From ANME-2 cluster archaeon (GTDB lineage: Archaea; Halobacteriota; Methanosarcinia; Methanosarcinales; Methanocomedenaceae), in contig JAMJFQ010000079.1 in assembly GCA_023544605.1 (NCBI GenBank), positions 1-6,937 of the forward strand: a stretch of DNA of 6,937 bases, given 5' to 3'. Shown in pieces: positions 1-5,630 of this stretch; the first letter of the stretch is position 1; the number at the start of each line of letters is the position of its first letter. The notes under the pieces are model-generated. The model had not been told where the DNA came from and did not search any database. It was given only the letters and a program-made list of their open reading frames with translations. A program made the position numbers and the translations under genes.

Positions 1-183
1 GTTATCTGTCAATGGTTTCTGGATTCTTAATGGTTACTGGGCTGATATGATAGAAATAACTATCCCCGTACTAACAGTACAAGGTCTTAATCTAATTAAA
101 CAAAACGATTTGTCTCTTTTGAATTATGTCTAATAGGTATTCAAACCAACAAAAAATCCTTCATTTCAGCATAATCAGACCCA
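1..183. other. Left-edge region without a confident gene
   Basis: No complete gene is recognisable. Two plus-strand frames are open from the window edge. One, beginning at base 2, stays open for 43 codons to a TAA at 131-133. The other, beginning at base 3, reads a short hydrophobic tail (YLSMVSGFLMVTGLI) to a TGA at 48-50. The second could be the last membrane helix of a protein encoded to the left; the first has a less protein-like composition. Neither can be assigned from so little sequence. A small perfect hairpin, GTACT-AAC-AGTAC, lies at 68-80. The minus strand is broken by stops in all frames, so the tup operon does not continue here. Confidence 0.4.
151..156 (-). terminator. Candidate oligo-T terminator of the tup operon
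   Basis: Read on the minus strand, a run of six T (in GGATTTTTTG) begins 28 nt after the tupC stop codon. Archaeal RNA polymerase commonly terminates at oligo-T runs without needing a strong hairpin, and no convincing hairpin precedes this one. The position fits the end of the operon, but the run is short and the call is an inference. Confidence 0.4.
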
Positions 184-921
184 TCAACACACCATCTCCC
201 CCTCAATAAAAGCCCGTGTCCGCTCATCAGCCACCCCTTCAAAAACCTCTTCCCTGCTGCCTGTCTCGATCAACTCCCCCTCCAACAGCATCCCCACCCT
301 GTCAGCAAGCCGCCGAACCTGGTTCATATGATGGGTGGCGATGATTATAGTAGTATTCAGTTCCCGGTTAATGGTCCGGATAACCTCCTCTATCTTGGCC
401 ACATTACCAGGGTCCAGATTGGCAGTGGGTTCATCCAGCAGCAGCAGGTCGGGTTCGAACACCACGGCCCGCGCAAAAGCTATGCGCTGCTCCTCGCCGC
501 CCGAAAGTGTCTTAGCATTTCGGTTCTCGTAACCTTCAAGCCCCACAAGCCGCAAGCTCTGGCTGACCTTGCTCTTAATAATATCCTTATCCATCCTGCG
601 TACCTTCAGGCTGTAAGCTACATTGTTGTACACGGTATCATTGAACAGGGCTGGCGACTGGAACACCATTGATATACGCTGCCTTGCGGCACTGTGCCCG
701 CTTTGCTGAGTCCCATTAATGGTATCACCGTCCAGTGTGATACTGCCGGTGTCGGGTTTTTCCAACAGGTTCAGTATCCGCAGCAGTGTGGTCTTGCCCG
801 CACCGCTTGGACCCATAATGGCAAATATCTCACCCCGTTCAACCTCAAGGTTGATGTTCCTGAGCACTCGTTGTTCCCTAAAAGTCTTACCCAGTCCGGT
901 TATTTTCAGATGTGCCGTCAT
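184..921 (-). CDS. tupC: Tungstate-type ABC transporter, ATP-binding protein (TupC-like)
   Basis: This is the cytoplasmic ATPase that powers oxyanion import with the permease and binding protein encoded just upstream. From the chosen start the protein has 245 residues. It carries Walker A GPSGAGKTT (37-45), the Q-loop glutamine in VFQSP (Q88), the ABC signature LSGGEEQR (139-146), Walker B LLLLDEPTANLDP (D163, E164) and the switch histidine in ATHH (H197). It is a plain ABC domain with no added regulatory domain, as expected for TupC. An in-frame ATG 12 codons upstream (955-957) was rejected because it would lie within tupB and lacks a ribosome binding site, whereas the ATG at 919-921 has a strong one. 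The tupB stop ends one base before this ATG, implying translational coupling. ATPases of the tungstate, molybdate and phosphate systems look alike, so the substrate comes from the tupA neighbour. Confidence 0.93.
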   Translation of the reverse strand: MTAHLKITGLGKTFREQRVLRNINLEVERGEIFAIMGPSGAGKTTLLRILNLLEKPDTGSITLDGDTINGTQQSGHSAARQRISMVFQSPALFNDTVYNNVAYSLKVRRMDKDIIKSKVSQSLRLVGLEGYENRNAKTLSGGEEQRIAFARAVVFEPDLLLLDEPTANLDPGNVAKIEEVIRTINRELNTTIIIATHHMNQVRRLADRVGMLLEGELIETGSREEVFEGVADERTRAFIEGEMVC

Positions 922-922
922 C

Positions 923-1657
923 TCACCCCCTCCTCTGCAGCATACTGGCCACGGCATTGACTGACAGGTTTATCGTGATCAGGATAAGTCCCAGAGCAAG
1001 GGCGACTGATATATCACCGCTGCTGGTCTCGGACGTGATGGCAGTGGTCAGCGTCCTGGTATATGATAGCCCTTCCCCCATTCCCCCAACACTGCCCGTA
1101 TATGCGATATTACCGCCTACAATGAGAATGGCCCCAACCTCTGCAATGGCTCTCCCAAAACCCGCGAGCACTGAAGTTACCATGCCGAACTTTGCTTCTT
1201 TTAGTACCACAATAGCAATGTCCTTGCGGTTCCCTCCCAGGGTGTATGCATTCTCACGAATAGCAGGCGGAACCGCGTTTATCGCAGCCAGTGAAACACC
1301 GGTGATAATGGGTGTGACCATAATATACTGGGCAATGATCATGGCCTTTGGCGTGAATATGAGTTTCAGGAATCCAAATGGCCCAGCCGGTACCAGCATG
1401 ATGAACACGAACAATCCCACAAATACCGACGGCAGGCCCATACCTGTGTTTATCAGGGTGAGAAGTGTTTGTTTCCCCCTAAACTCCCTGTGGGAAATAA
1501 AAAAAGACAGGGGTATACCAGTCAGGGCCGCCAGTAAGGTGGCAGTGCCTGATACTTTCAATGATACCCCTGTTATGCTCATGATATAGGGATCCAGCCC
1601 TACGATCAGTTCTATTGCTGTAATGATCCCCTGAACAATAAATTCAGAACTGTCCGT
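923..1657 (-). CDS. tupB: Tungstate-type ABC transporter permease (TupB-like); non-canonical start
   Basis: This is the integral membrane channel subunit. Several hydrophobic segments alternate with short loops, and a binding-protein-dependent permease EAA-like loop is visible (RENAYTLGGNRKD, about residues 134-145), where the ATPase docks. The first ATG is at 1580-1582 and would give 219 residues. However, the frame stays open upstream to a TAA at 1658-1660 and encodes a segment (EFIVQGIITAIELIVGLDP) that resembles the usual start of TupB proteins as I remember them. That stretch contains no ATG, GTG or TTG. The best-placed candidate start is ACG at 1655-1657, 6 nt after GGGGTG in the end of tupA, giving 244 residues. 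Rare ATT (1637-1639) or CTG (1607-1609) starts, a point error that turned ATG into ACG, or a shortened protein from the ATG at 1582 are alternatives. The gene function is secure; the start is not. Confidence 0.85.
   Translation of the reverse strand, partial: TDSSEFIVQGIITAIELIVGLDPYIMSITGVSLKVSGTATLLAALTGIPLSFFISHREFRGKQTLLTLINTGMGLPSVFVGLFVFIMLVPAGPFGFLKLIFTPKAMIIAQYIMVTPIITGVSLAAINAVPPAIRENAYTLGGNRKDIAIVVLKEAKFGMVTSVLAGFGRAIAEVGAILIVGGNIAYTGSVGGMGEGLSYTRTLTTAITSETSSGDISVALALGLILITINLSVNAVASMLQRRG
929..934 (-). promoter_or_regulatory. Ribosome binding site that sets the tupC start
   Basis: The minus strand reads AGGAGGGGGTGAGATG here. AGGAGG lies 7 nt before the ATG at 919-921 and inside the last codons of tupB, whose TGA stop (923-925) is embedded in the same motif. 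This favours the internal ATG over the upstream in-frame one and suggests coupled translation of tupB and tupC. Confidence 0.8.
1583..1657 (-). other. tupB N-terminal coding extension lacking a canonical start codon
   Basis: These 25 codons precede the first tupB ATG in frame. They encode an amphipathic to hydrophobic segment ending in GLDPYI, followed directly by the SLKVSGTAT segment of the permease. It lies in the same frame as tupA, after the double stop TAATAA (1658-1663). The protein-like content and the GGGGTG motif (1664-1669) placed before the ACG support real coding. Confidence 0.6.
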
Positions 1658-1660
1658 TTA

Positions 1661-2509
1661 TTACACCCCGTTAATTACATCATCTGCCGGTATGAACAAC
1701 GGTTCGCCATATTCTTCCAATCCGAATTCCCGTATTATATCCTGTACTTCACTTGAGGTCAGGAATTCAATGTATTTCACTGCCATATCATAGTTCACAT
1801 CAGGGAACTTTTCAGGATTCACTGCCATGACATGATACGGGTTGTAGAGGAAATCCTGGTCTTTGTCAAATTGGGTAACAAGTTCAACCTTATCCTTCAT
1901 GGCCAGATATGTGCCCCTGTCTGATAAGGTGTATGCCTGCTTGATATCGGCGGTTATGATCGTATCACCCATTCCCTTACCTACTGACTGGTACCACTCA
2001 CCCATCGGCGTAATATTAGCTTCCTCCCACAGACCCAATTCCTTTTTATGGGTGCCGGAATCGTCACCCCTGGAAATGAAGGGAGCCTGTGCAGCAGCGA
2101 TCCTGGCAAATGCATCCGGAGCTGATGTAGCGTTCTTCACATCAGCCGTGTCTGATAAAGGTCCGATGATCACAAAATAGTTATATGTTACAAACTGGCG
2201 GTCGATGAAATTTCCCCGCTCTACCGCAGCAAGTTCAGATGATGGGGCATGTACCAGCAACACATCGGCAGCCCCAAGTTCTCCAGTAGCGATGGCTTTC
2301 CCTGTACCCTGGCATAGGGTAAGTACTTTGACATTATTTTCTGCTTCGAACTGTGCATTTAACACATCAAGCAGACCTGTATCGCACGTAGAAGTAGTCG
2401 TGGAGAGGCGCATTTCAACCTGTACCTCTTCGGTTGTGGGTTGGATACAGCCCGAAAGAAGTGCAGCAAACATCATTAACAAGATTATTTTTAACAGAGT
2501 CTTATTCAT
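1661..2509 (-). CDS. tupA: Tungstate-binding lipoprotein (TupA-like), ABC transporter substrate-binding protein
   Basis: This is an extracytoplasmic binding protein that captures the oxyanion and delivers it to the TupB/TupC importer. The 282-residue product begins with a lipoprotein signal: a K-containing start, a hydrophobic core and lipobox LLSGC with Cys21. Next comes the TupA-type anion-binding segment TTTST (37-41), a DVLLVHAP strand (82-89), the diagnostic SRGDDSGTHKKE motif (146-157), YTLSDRGTY (193-201) and YNPYHVMAVNP (222-232). The SRGDDSGTH and TTTST motifs are characteristic of the TupA family rather than of ModA or WtpA, which is why tungstate is preferred over molybdate; the sequence alone does not prove selectivity. 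Two cysteines, C42 and C66, sit next to the presumed ligand loops. The start at 2507-2509 has GGAGG 7 nt upstream; an overlapping out-of-frame ATG at 2511-2513 is ignored. First gene of the operon. Confidence 0.92.
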   Translation of the reverse strand: MNKTLLKIILLMMFAALLSGCIQPTTEEVQVEMRLSTTTSTCDTGLLDVLNAQFEAENNVKVLTLCQGTGKAIATGELGAADVLLVHAPSSELAAVERGNFIDRQFVTYNYFVIIGPLSDTADVKNATSAPDAFARIAAAQAPFISRGDDSGTHKKELGLWEEANITPMGEWYQSVGKGMGDTIITADIKQAYTLSDRGTYLAMKDKVELVTQFDKDQDFLYNPYHVMAVNPEKFPDVNYDMAVKYIEFLTSSEVQDIIREFGLEEYGEPLFIPADDVINGV

Positions 2510-2516
2510 TCATTTA

Positions 2517-2521
2517 CCTCC
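2517..2521 (-). promoter_or_regulatory. tupA ribosome binding site
   Basis: The minus strand reads GGAGGTAAATGAATG. GGAGG is 7 nt from the tupA ATG at 2507-2509 but only 3 nt from a competing out-of-frame ATG at 2511-2513. The spacing favours the downstream ATG. Confidence 0.75.
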
Positions 2522-2524
2522 AAA

Positions 2525-2586
2525 GATAACGTAACTATAGTGTATGTCTATTTATATTTTATGTAATCAGTATTAGTTACGTAATC
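2525..2586. repeat. 12-bp inverted repeat flanking the tupA TATA box (possible operator)
   Basis: The plus strand has GATAACGTAACT at 2525-2536 and AGTTACGTAATC at 2575-2586. The reverse complement of the first matches the second at 11 of 12 positions. The arms are 50 bp apart start to start, and each contains a TACGT or ACGTA core; the right arm includes the palindrome TTACGTAA (2577-2584). A further GTAATC occurs at 2563-2568. Paired sites around a TATA element suggest an operator for a regulator, plausibly oxyanion-responsive given the operon. The regulator is unknown. Confidence 0.5.
2549..2562 (-). promoter_or_regulatory. Candidate TATA box of the tupA operon
   Basis: The minus strand reads ATAAAATATAAATA. 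An archaeal TATA box here would place transcription start roughly 25 nt downstream, near 2525-2535, leaving a short leader that still contains the GGAGG site. It lies midway between the two arms of the inverted repeat at 2525-2586, so a protein bound there could block or affect initiation. Confidence 0.55.
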
Positions 2587-2613
2587 CTAATTCCCTGGCG
2601 ATAGTAGATTGAA

Positions 2614-2625
2614 TATATTTAAATA
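2614..2625 (+). promoter_or_regulatory. Candidate TATA box of the plus-strand agl23 gene
   Basis: TATATTTAAATA lies 25 nt before the ATG at 2651, preceded by purine-rich GATTGAA that could serve as a BRE. Transcription would start about 2640-2650, so the mRNA would be leaderless or nearly so. This agrees with the lack of a ribosome binding site in the bases just before the ATG. Confidence 0.6.
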
Positions 2626-2650
2626 GCATACAATTAAAATCATAGACCAC

Positions 2651-4267
2651 ATGATTGAGGCAAAAACAACAAGCAAAAGACCATTTTTTAACAAGCCGGA
2701 CCTCATCATCTTCCTTGCAATAATAATAGCAGCTACAGCCCTGCGCCTGTACCAGCTTGATGTCAGGCCGTTCCATCATGATGAGGCTGCAGTTGGCTCT
2801 TTTACCTACAAATTATTCACAAACGGTAATTATGTATACAATCCGGTGTTTCACGGTCCATTTTTGTATTTCCTGACAGCCAGCGTGTTCACCATTTTAG
2901 GTGATACCGTTTTTGCATCCCGGCTGGTCCCGGCCCTGACCGGTGTGGGTATGGTGCTGCTGGTATATCCATTCAGGCATTATCTGGGACGTTTGGGCTG
3001 GCTTATCACGGCGGCCTTCTTCGCCTTCTCGCCTTCGTTCCTGTACTATTCCCGGTTCTTCCGCAACGATATATTCATCACCTTCTTCACATTGACGGCC
3101 GTGATATGTGCAGCAAAATATTTCGAGAAAAAAAACAATCCCACCAGGCTCATTTATATAGCAATAGGATCTGCTGCACTGGGATTATCGGTCATTGCTA
3201 AAGAGAATGCATACGTTACTCTTGCATTGTTTGCTTTTCCGGTAGGAGTGTATGTATTATACAGGATATGGTCAGGTTACCACACTCGCCATGAGCGGTA
3301 TGACACCATCGCATTAATTGAGAAAAATATGTTTAACTTCTTGATGGATGCCGGTTTGTTCGTGGTAGTGTTCCTTGCTATTTTCGTGGTATTCTACTCA
3401 TATTTCTTCAAAGACCTTGAAGCAGTCAAAGGTGCCACATTCAGTGCCTTTTCTCACTGGTATGAGATGCATGAAATGGAACGCATCGGAGGCCCGCTAT
3501 ATTATTATTTCCCTCTATTGTTCCTGTACGAGCTTCCCATAGCCCTGTTCGGCTTTGTGGGAAGTATAGAATATGCAGCAAGGTTCATCAAAACCCGGGA
3601 CGATCCCATCATGGCCTTTGTGGTTTACTGGCTGGCTGCCAGCCTTGCTGCTTACTCTTATCTGGGTGAGAAGGTGCCCTGGCTGATACTCCATCCGTTG
3701 CTGCCTGCGATACTTATTGCAGGTGCTTATCTGGGCGAGACCCTTCCTTCCCTTAAACAGCGGCCCAGATGGTCTGAAGCGGTCTTCATGGTCATACTTA
3801 TCTCCAGTTCATCCTTTTTCCTGTATACCAGCTATAACCTGAACTATAAGAATTATTCAGACCCGTCCGAGCCCTTGATACAGGCCAGCCAGCCGCCCCA
3901 GAAATTCCAGGAATTTCTTACAACCCTGCATGAGACTGCAGAGCTGCATAAAGGTTATCACACTGAGATTCAGGTCGCAGATGTGGAGATGGAAACCCAG
4001 TTATTATGGCAGATACGTCACTATAAAAATGTAAAGTGGAGAATAGACCTGGAAACTGACCCGGTACTGGATGCGCCCATCATAATTGTCCATGATACGG
4101 ATGTAGATTATGTGGAACAGGTGGTAAGCGATAAATACCACCGGCTTGATAGTGCCAGGATGGCATGGTACTGGTACTCAATGGAGGATATTAATTACAA
4201 ATTCGTAATGTACCGTTGGATGAACAGACCACAAAGTGAATACGGTGTGGTGTTGTTCTATAGATAA
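2651..4267 (+). CDS. agl23: Agl23-like polytopic membrane protein (TIGR03663-type, PMT/GT-C fold)
   Basis: The 538-residue membrane protein has about 11-12 hydrophobic segments between residues 18 and 395, then a soluble C-terminal domain of about 140 residues. The first external loop has RPFHHDEA (39-46; H42, H43, D44, E45), matching the acidic loop motif of GT-C glycosyltransferases of the mannosyltransferase/ArnT type that use lipid-linked sugars. HGPFLY (67-72) and YYSRFFRND (131-139) are further landmarks I associate with the TIGR03663 family, named flippase activity-associated protein Agl23. The family name comes from gene context; the biochemical role is not settled, and it may be a glycosyltransferase rather than a flippase partner. 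The start follows a TATA box with no Shine-Dalgarno sequence. The gene ends in TAATAA, and the oxidoreductase gene follows after 23 bp, suggesting one transcript. Family call confident, function inferred. Confidence 0.82.
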   Translation: MIEAKTTSKRPFFNKPDLIIFLAIIIAATALRLYQLDVRPFHHDEAAVGSFTYKLFTNGNYVYNPVFHGPFLYFLTASVFTILGDTVFASRLVPALTGVGMVLLVYPFRHYLGRLGWLITAAFFAFSPSFLYYSRFFRNDIFITFFTLTAVICAAKYFEKKNNPTRLIYIAIGSAALGLSVIAKENAYVTLALFAFPVGVYVLYRIWSGYHTRHERYDTIALIEKNMFNFLMDAGLFVVVFLAIFVVFYSYFFKDLEAVKGATFSAFSHWYEMHEMERIGGPLYYYFPLLFLYELPIALFGFVGSIEYAARFIKTRDDPIMAFVVYWLAASLAAYSYLGEKVPWLILHPLLPAILIAGAYLGETLPSLKQRPRWSEAVFMVILISSSSFFLYTSYNLNYKNYSDPSEPLIQASQPPQKFQEFLTTLHETAELHKGYHTEIQVADVEMETQLLWQIRHYKNVKWRIDLETDPVLDAPIIIVHDTDVDYVEQVVSDKYHRLDSARMAWYWYSMEDINYKFVMYRWMNRPQSEYGVVLFYR

Positions 4268-4290
4268 TAAGATGAAGGGGATTTAGAACA

Positions 4291-5586
4291 ATGAGCGAGA
4301 TTGTCATAATCGGCGGAGGACTGGCTGGACTTGTAGCGGCTAACCGGCTTTTGGATGAACATAATGTAACTGTGGTAGAGAAAGACGATGAACTGGGCGG
4401 GATGGTACAGAGTTACCATGTGGCTGATTATCATATAGAGAAATATTACCATCATTTCTTTTCCAGCGATACCGAATTGAAGGAATTGATAGCGGAACTG
4501 GGGTTGTCAGCCCGGGTGCAGTGGGTCAAAGGTACCACAGGCTATTACTGGGGTGGCAAGGCATATCCCATGAACACTCCTCTTGAGATAGTAAAGTTCC
4601 CGCCCATGTCTATGTGGGATATAATCAGGCTGGGACTACTGGTGCTGCGGACAAAGTTCGTCAGGGACGTAAGGTCATACGACAACATCGCAGCAGGAGA
4701 ATGGATATTGAAAACAGCAGGCAGCGGAGTTTATAATAATTTCTTCCAGCCGCTTTTGAATAGCAAGTTCGGTTCGAGCTCTGCCCTGGTCAGTGCTGCC
4801 TGGCTGGTCGGCAGGGTCAAGATACGTTCTAACAGGGGCGTTGAAGGTGAAAGATTGGGGTACATGAAAGGCGGGTTCAACCATTTAATAACCGCATTGG
4901 TGAAATCAATAAACGAGAAGGGAGGCCGTATTATCACGGGTAACGGTGCCGTTGAGATAGTGCAGGCTGGCGGACAGGTTTCAGGTGTAAAGCTAAATGC
5001 GGGAACACTATCATGCGATACCGTGATCTCCACGGTACCTCCCGTGACCCTGGCATCCCTGGTCGAACCAGGTACGCTTGAATTTGATCCCACAACCGTC
5101 CATTATCAGGGTACGTGCTGTGCCCTGTTGGGTATGTCCAAGCCTCTTATGACGGATGGTACCTACTGGCTGAACATTAAAGCTGATGTACCGTTCGGGG
5201 CGCTTATCGAGCATACCAATTTCATGCCCGTGTCGGATTATTCAGGAGAGCACCTGCTCTATATCGCTTCATATTTCCAGGACCATAAGGATCCGTTGTA
5301 TACTAAGGATGAAGCTGAAGTAATGAAGATGTTCCTGGAAGGGCTAGAGAAACTGTACCCGGGGTTTGACCGCTCGGATGTACTGTGGTGGGAACTGGGC
5401 CGGGATGCCCTAACAGCACCTGTCTATGAGACCGGGTATGCCAGCAGGATACTGCCGTATAAGACCAATATCGATGGACTGTATCAGGCAGGCATGTTCT
5501 CGAAGGCCAATTATCCTGAGCGCAGCATGAACGGCTCCATCAAGGCGGGGTATGAGGCTGTAGATGCTATTGTGCGTGATGAGTGA
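4291..5586 (+). CDS. FAD-dependent oxidoreductase, protoporphyrinogen oxidase/amine oxidase superfamily
   Basis: The 431-residue flavoprotein has an N-terminal Rossmann FAD site, GGGLAG (8-13), then the ribose-binding glutamate in VVEKDDELGG (E30). The C-terminal FAD motif of the family is present (GLYQAGMF, 396-403, to RSMNGSIKAGYEAV, 411-424). Length and both ends match COG1232-type proteins. There is no signal peptide or obvious membrane anchor, so it is probably cytosolic or peripheral. COG1232 members include protoporphyrinogen oxidases and relatives of sugar-nucleotide mutases and carotenoid or lipid desaturases, and the sequence does not decide among them. The close position behind the Agl23-like gene (23 bp) favours a role in envelope glycan or lipid-carrier metabolism over haem synthesis; no other haem genes are visible. 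A weak GGGG lies 10 nt before the ATG. Family call is strong, substrate unknown. Confidence 0.85.
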   Translation: MSEIVIIGGGLAGLVAANRLLDEHNVTVVEKDDELGGMVQSYHVADYHIEKYYHHFFSSDTELKELIAELGLSARVQWVKGTTGYYWGGKAYPMNTPLEIVKFPPMSMWDIIRLGLLVLRTKFVRDVRSYDNIAAGEWILKTAGSGVYNNFFQPLLNSKFGSSSALVSAAWLVGRVKIRSNRGVEGERLGYMKGGFNHLITALVKSINEKGGRIITGNGAVEIVQAGGQVSGVKLNAGTLSCDTVISTVPPVTLASLVEPGTLEFDPTTVHYQGTCCALLGMSKPLMTDGTYWLNIKADVPFGALIEHTNFMPVSDYSGEHLLYIASYFQDHKDPLYTKDEAEVMKMFLEGLEKLYPGFDRSDVLWWELGRDALTAPVYETGYASRILPYKTNIDGLYQAGMFSKANYPERSMNGSIKAGYEAVDAIVRDE

Positions 5587-5630
5587 TTTTTGCAAATAAT
5601 TATGTCCTCCTAGTACATCTTGGACTGCAT
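5587..5630 (+). promoter_or_regulatory. Intergenic gap before gltX: T-tract and weak TATA-like element
   Basis: A run of five T (5587-5591) directly follows the oxidoreductase stop and could end that transcript. An A/T element, AAATAATTA (5594-5602), lies about 29 nt before the gltX ATG at 5631 and could act as a TATA box for a leaderless mRNA. No Shine-Dalgarno sequence precedes the ATG. Both elements are weak, and co-transcription with the upstream pair remains possible. Confidence 0.35.

Noticed and set aside
68..80. GTACT-AAC-AGTAC hairpin as a regulatory RNA or intrinsic terminator
   Set aside because: The stem is only five base pairs with no following T-run, so it is compatible with chance.
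912..1589. 225-codon open frame on the plus strand opposite the permease gene
   Set aside because: It is the antisense shadow of tupB, whose permease loop and operon position are clear; the plus-strand product resembles no family and has no start signal.
1658..1663. Readthrough of the in-frame double stop to make a TupA-TupB fusion
   Set aside because: TAATAA is a strong stop and is not the TAG used for pyrrolysine. A binding lipoprotein fused to a permease through this junction is not needed to explain the data.
2573..2779. 68-codon minus-strand open frame across the intergenic region
   Set aside because: It covers the TATA box and start of the Agl23-like gene, has no ribosome binding site and shows no family features.
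5602..5613. Four-codon mini-ORF (ATG TCC TCC TAG) ahead of gltX as an upstream regulatory peptide
   Set aside because: It is too short to separate from chance, has no ribosome binding site, and would lie upstream of the likely transcription start.
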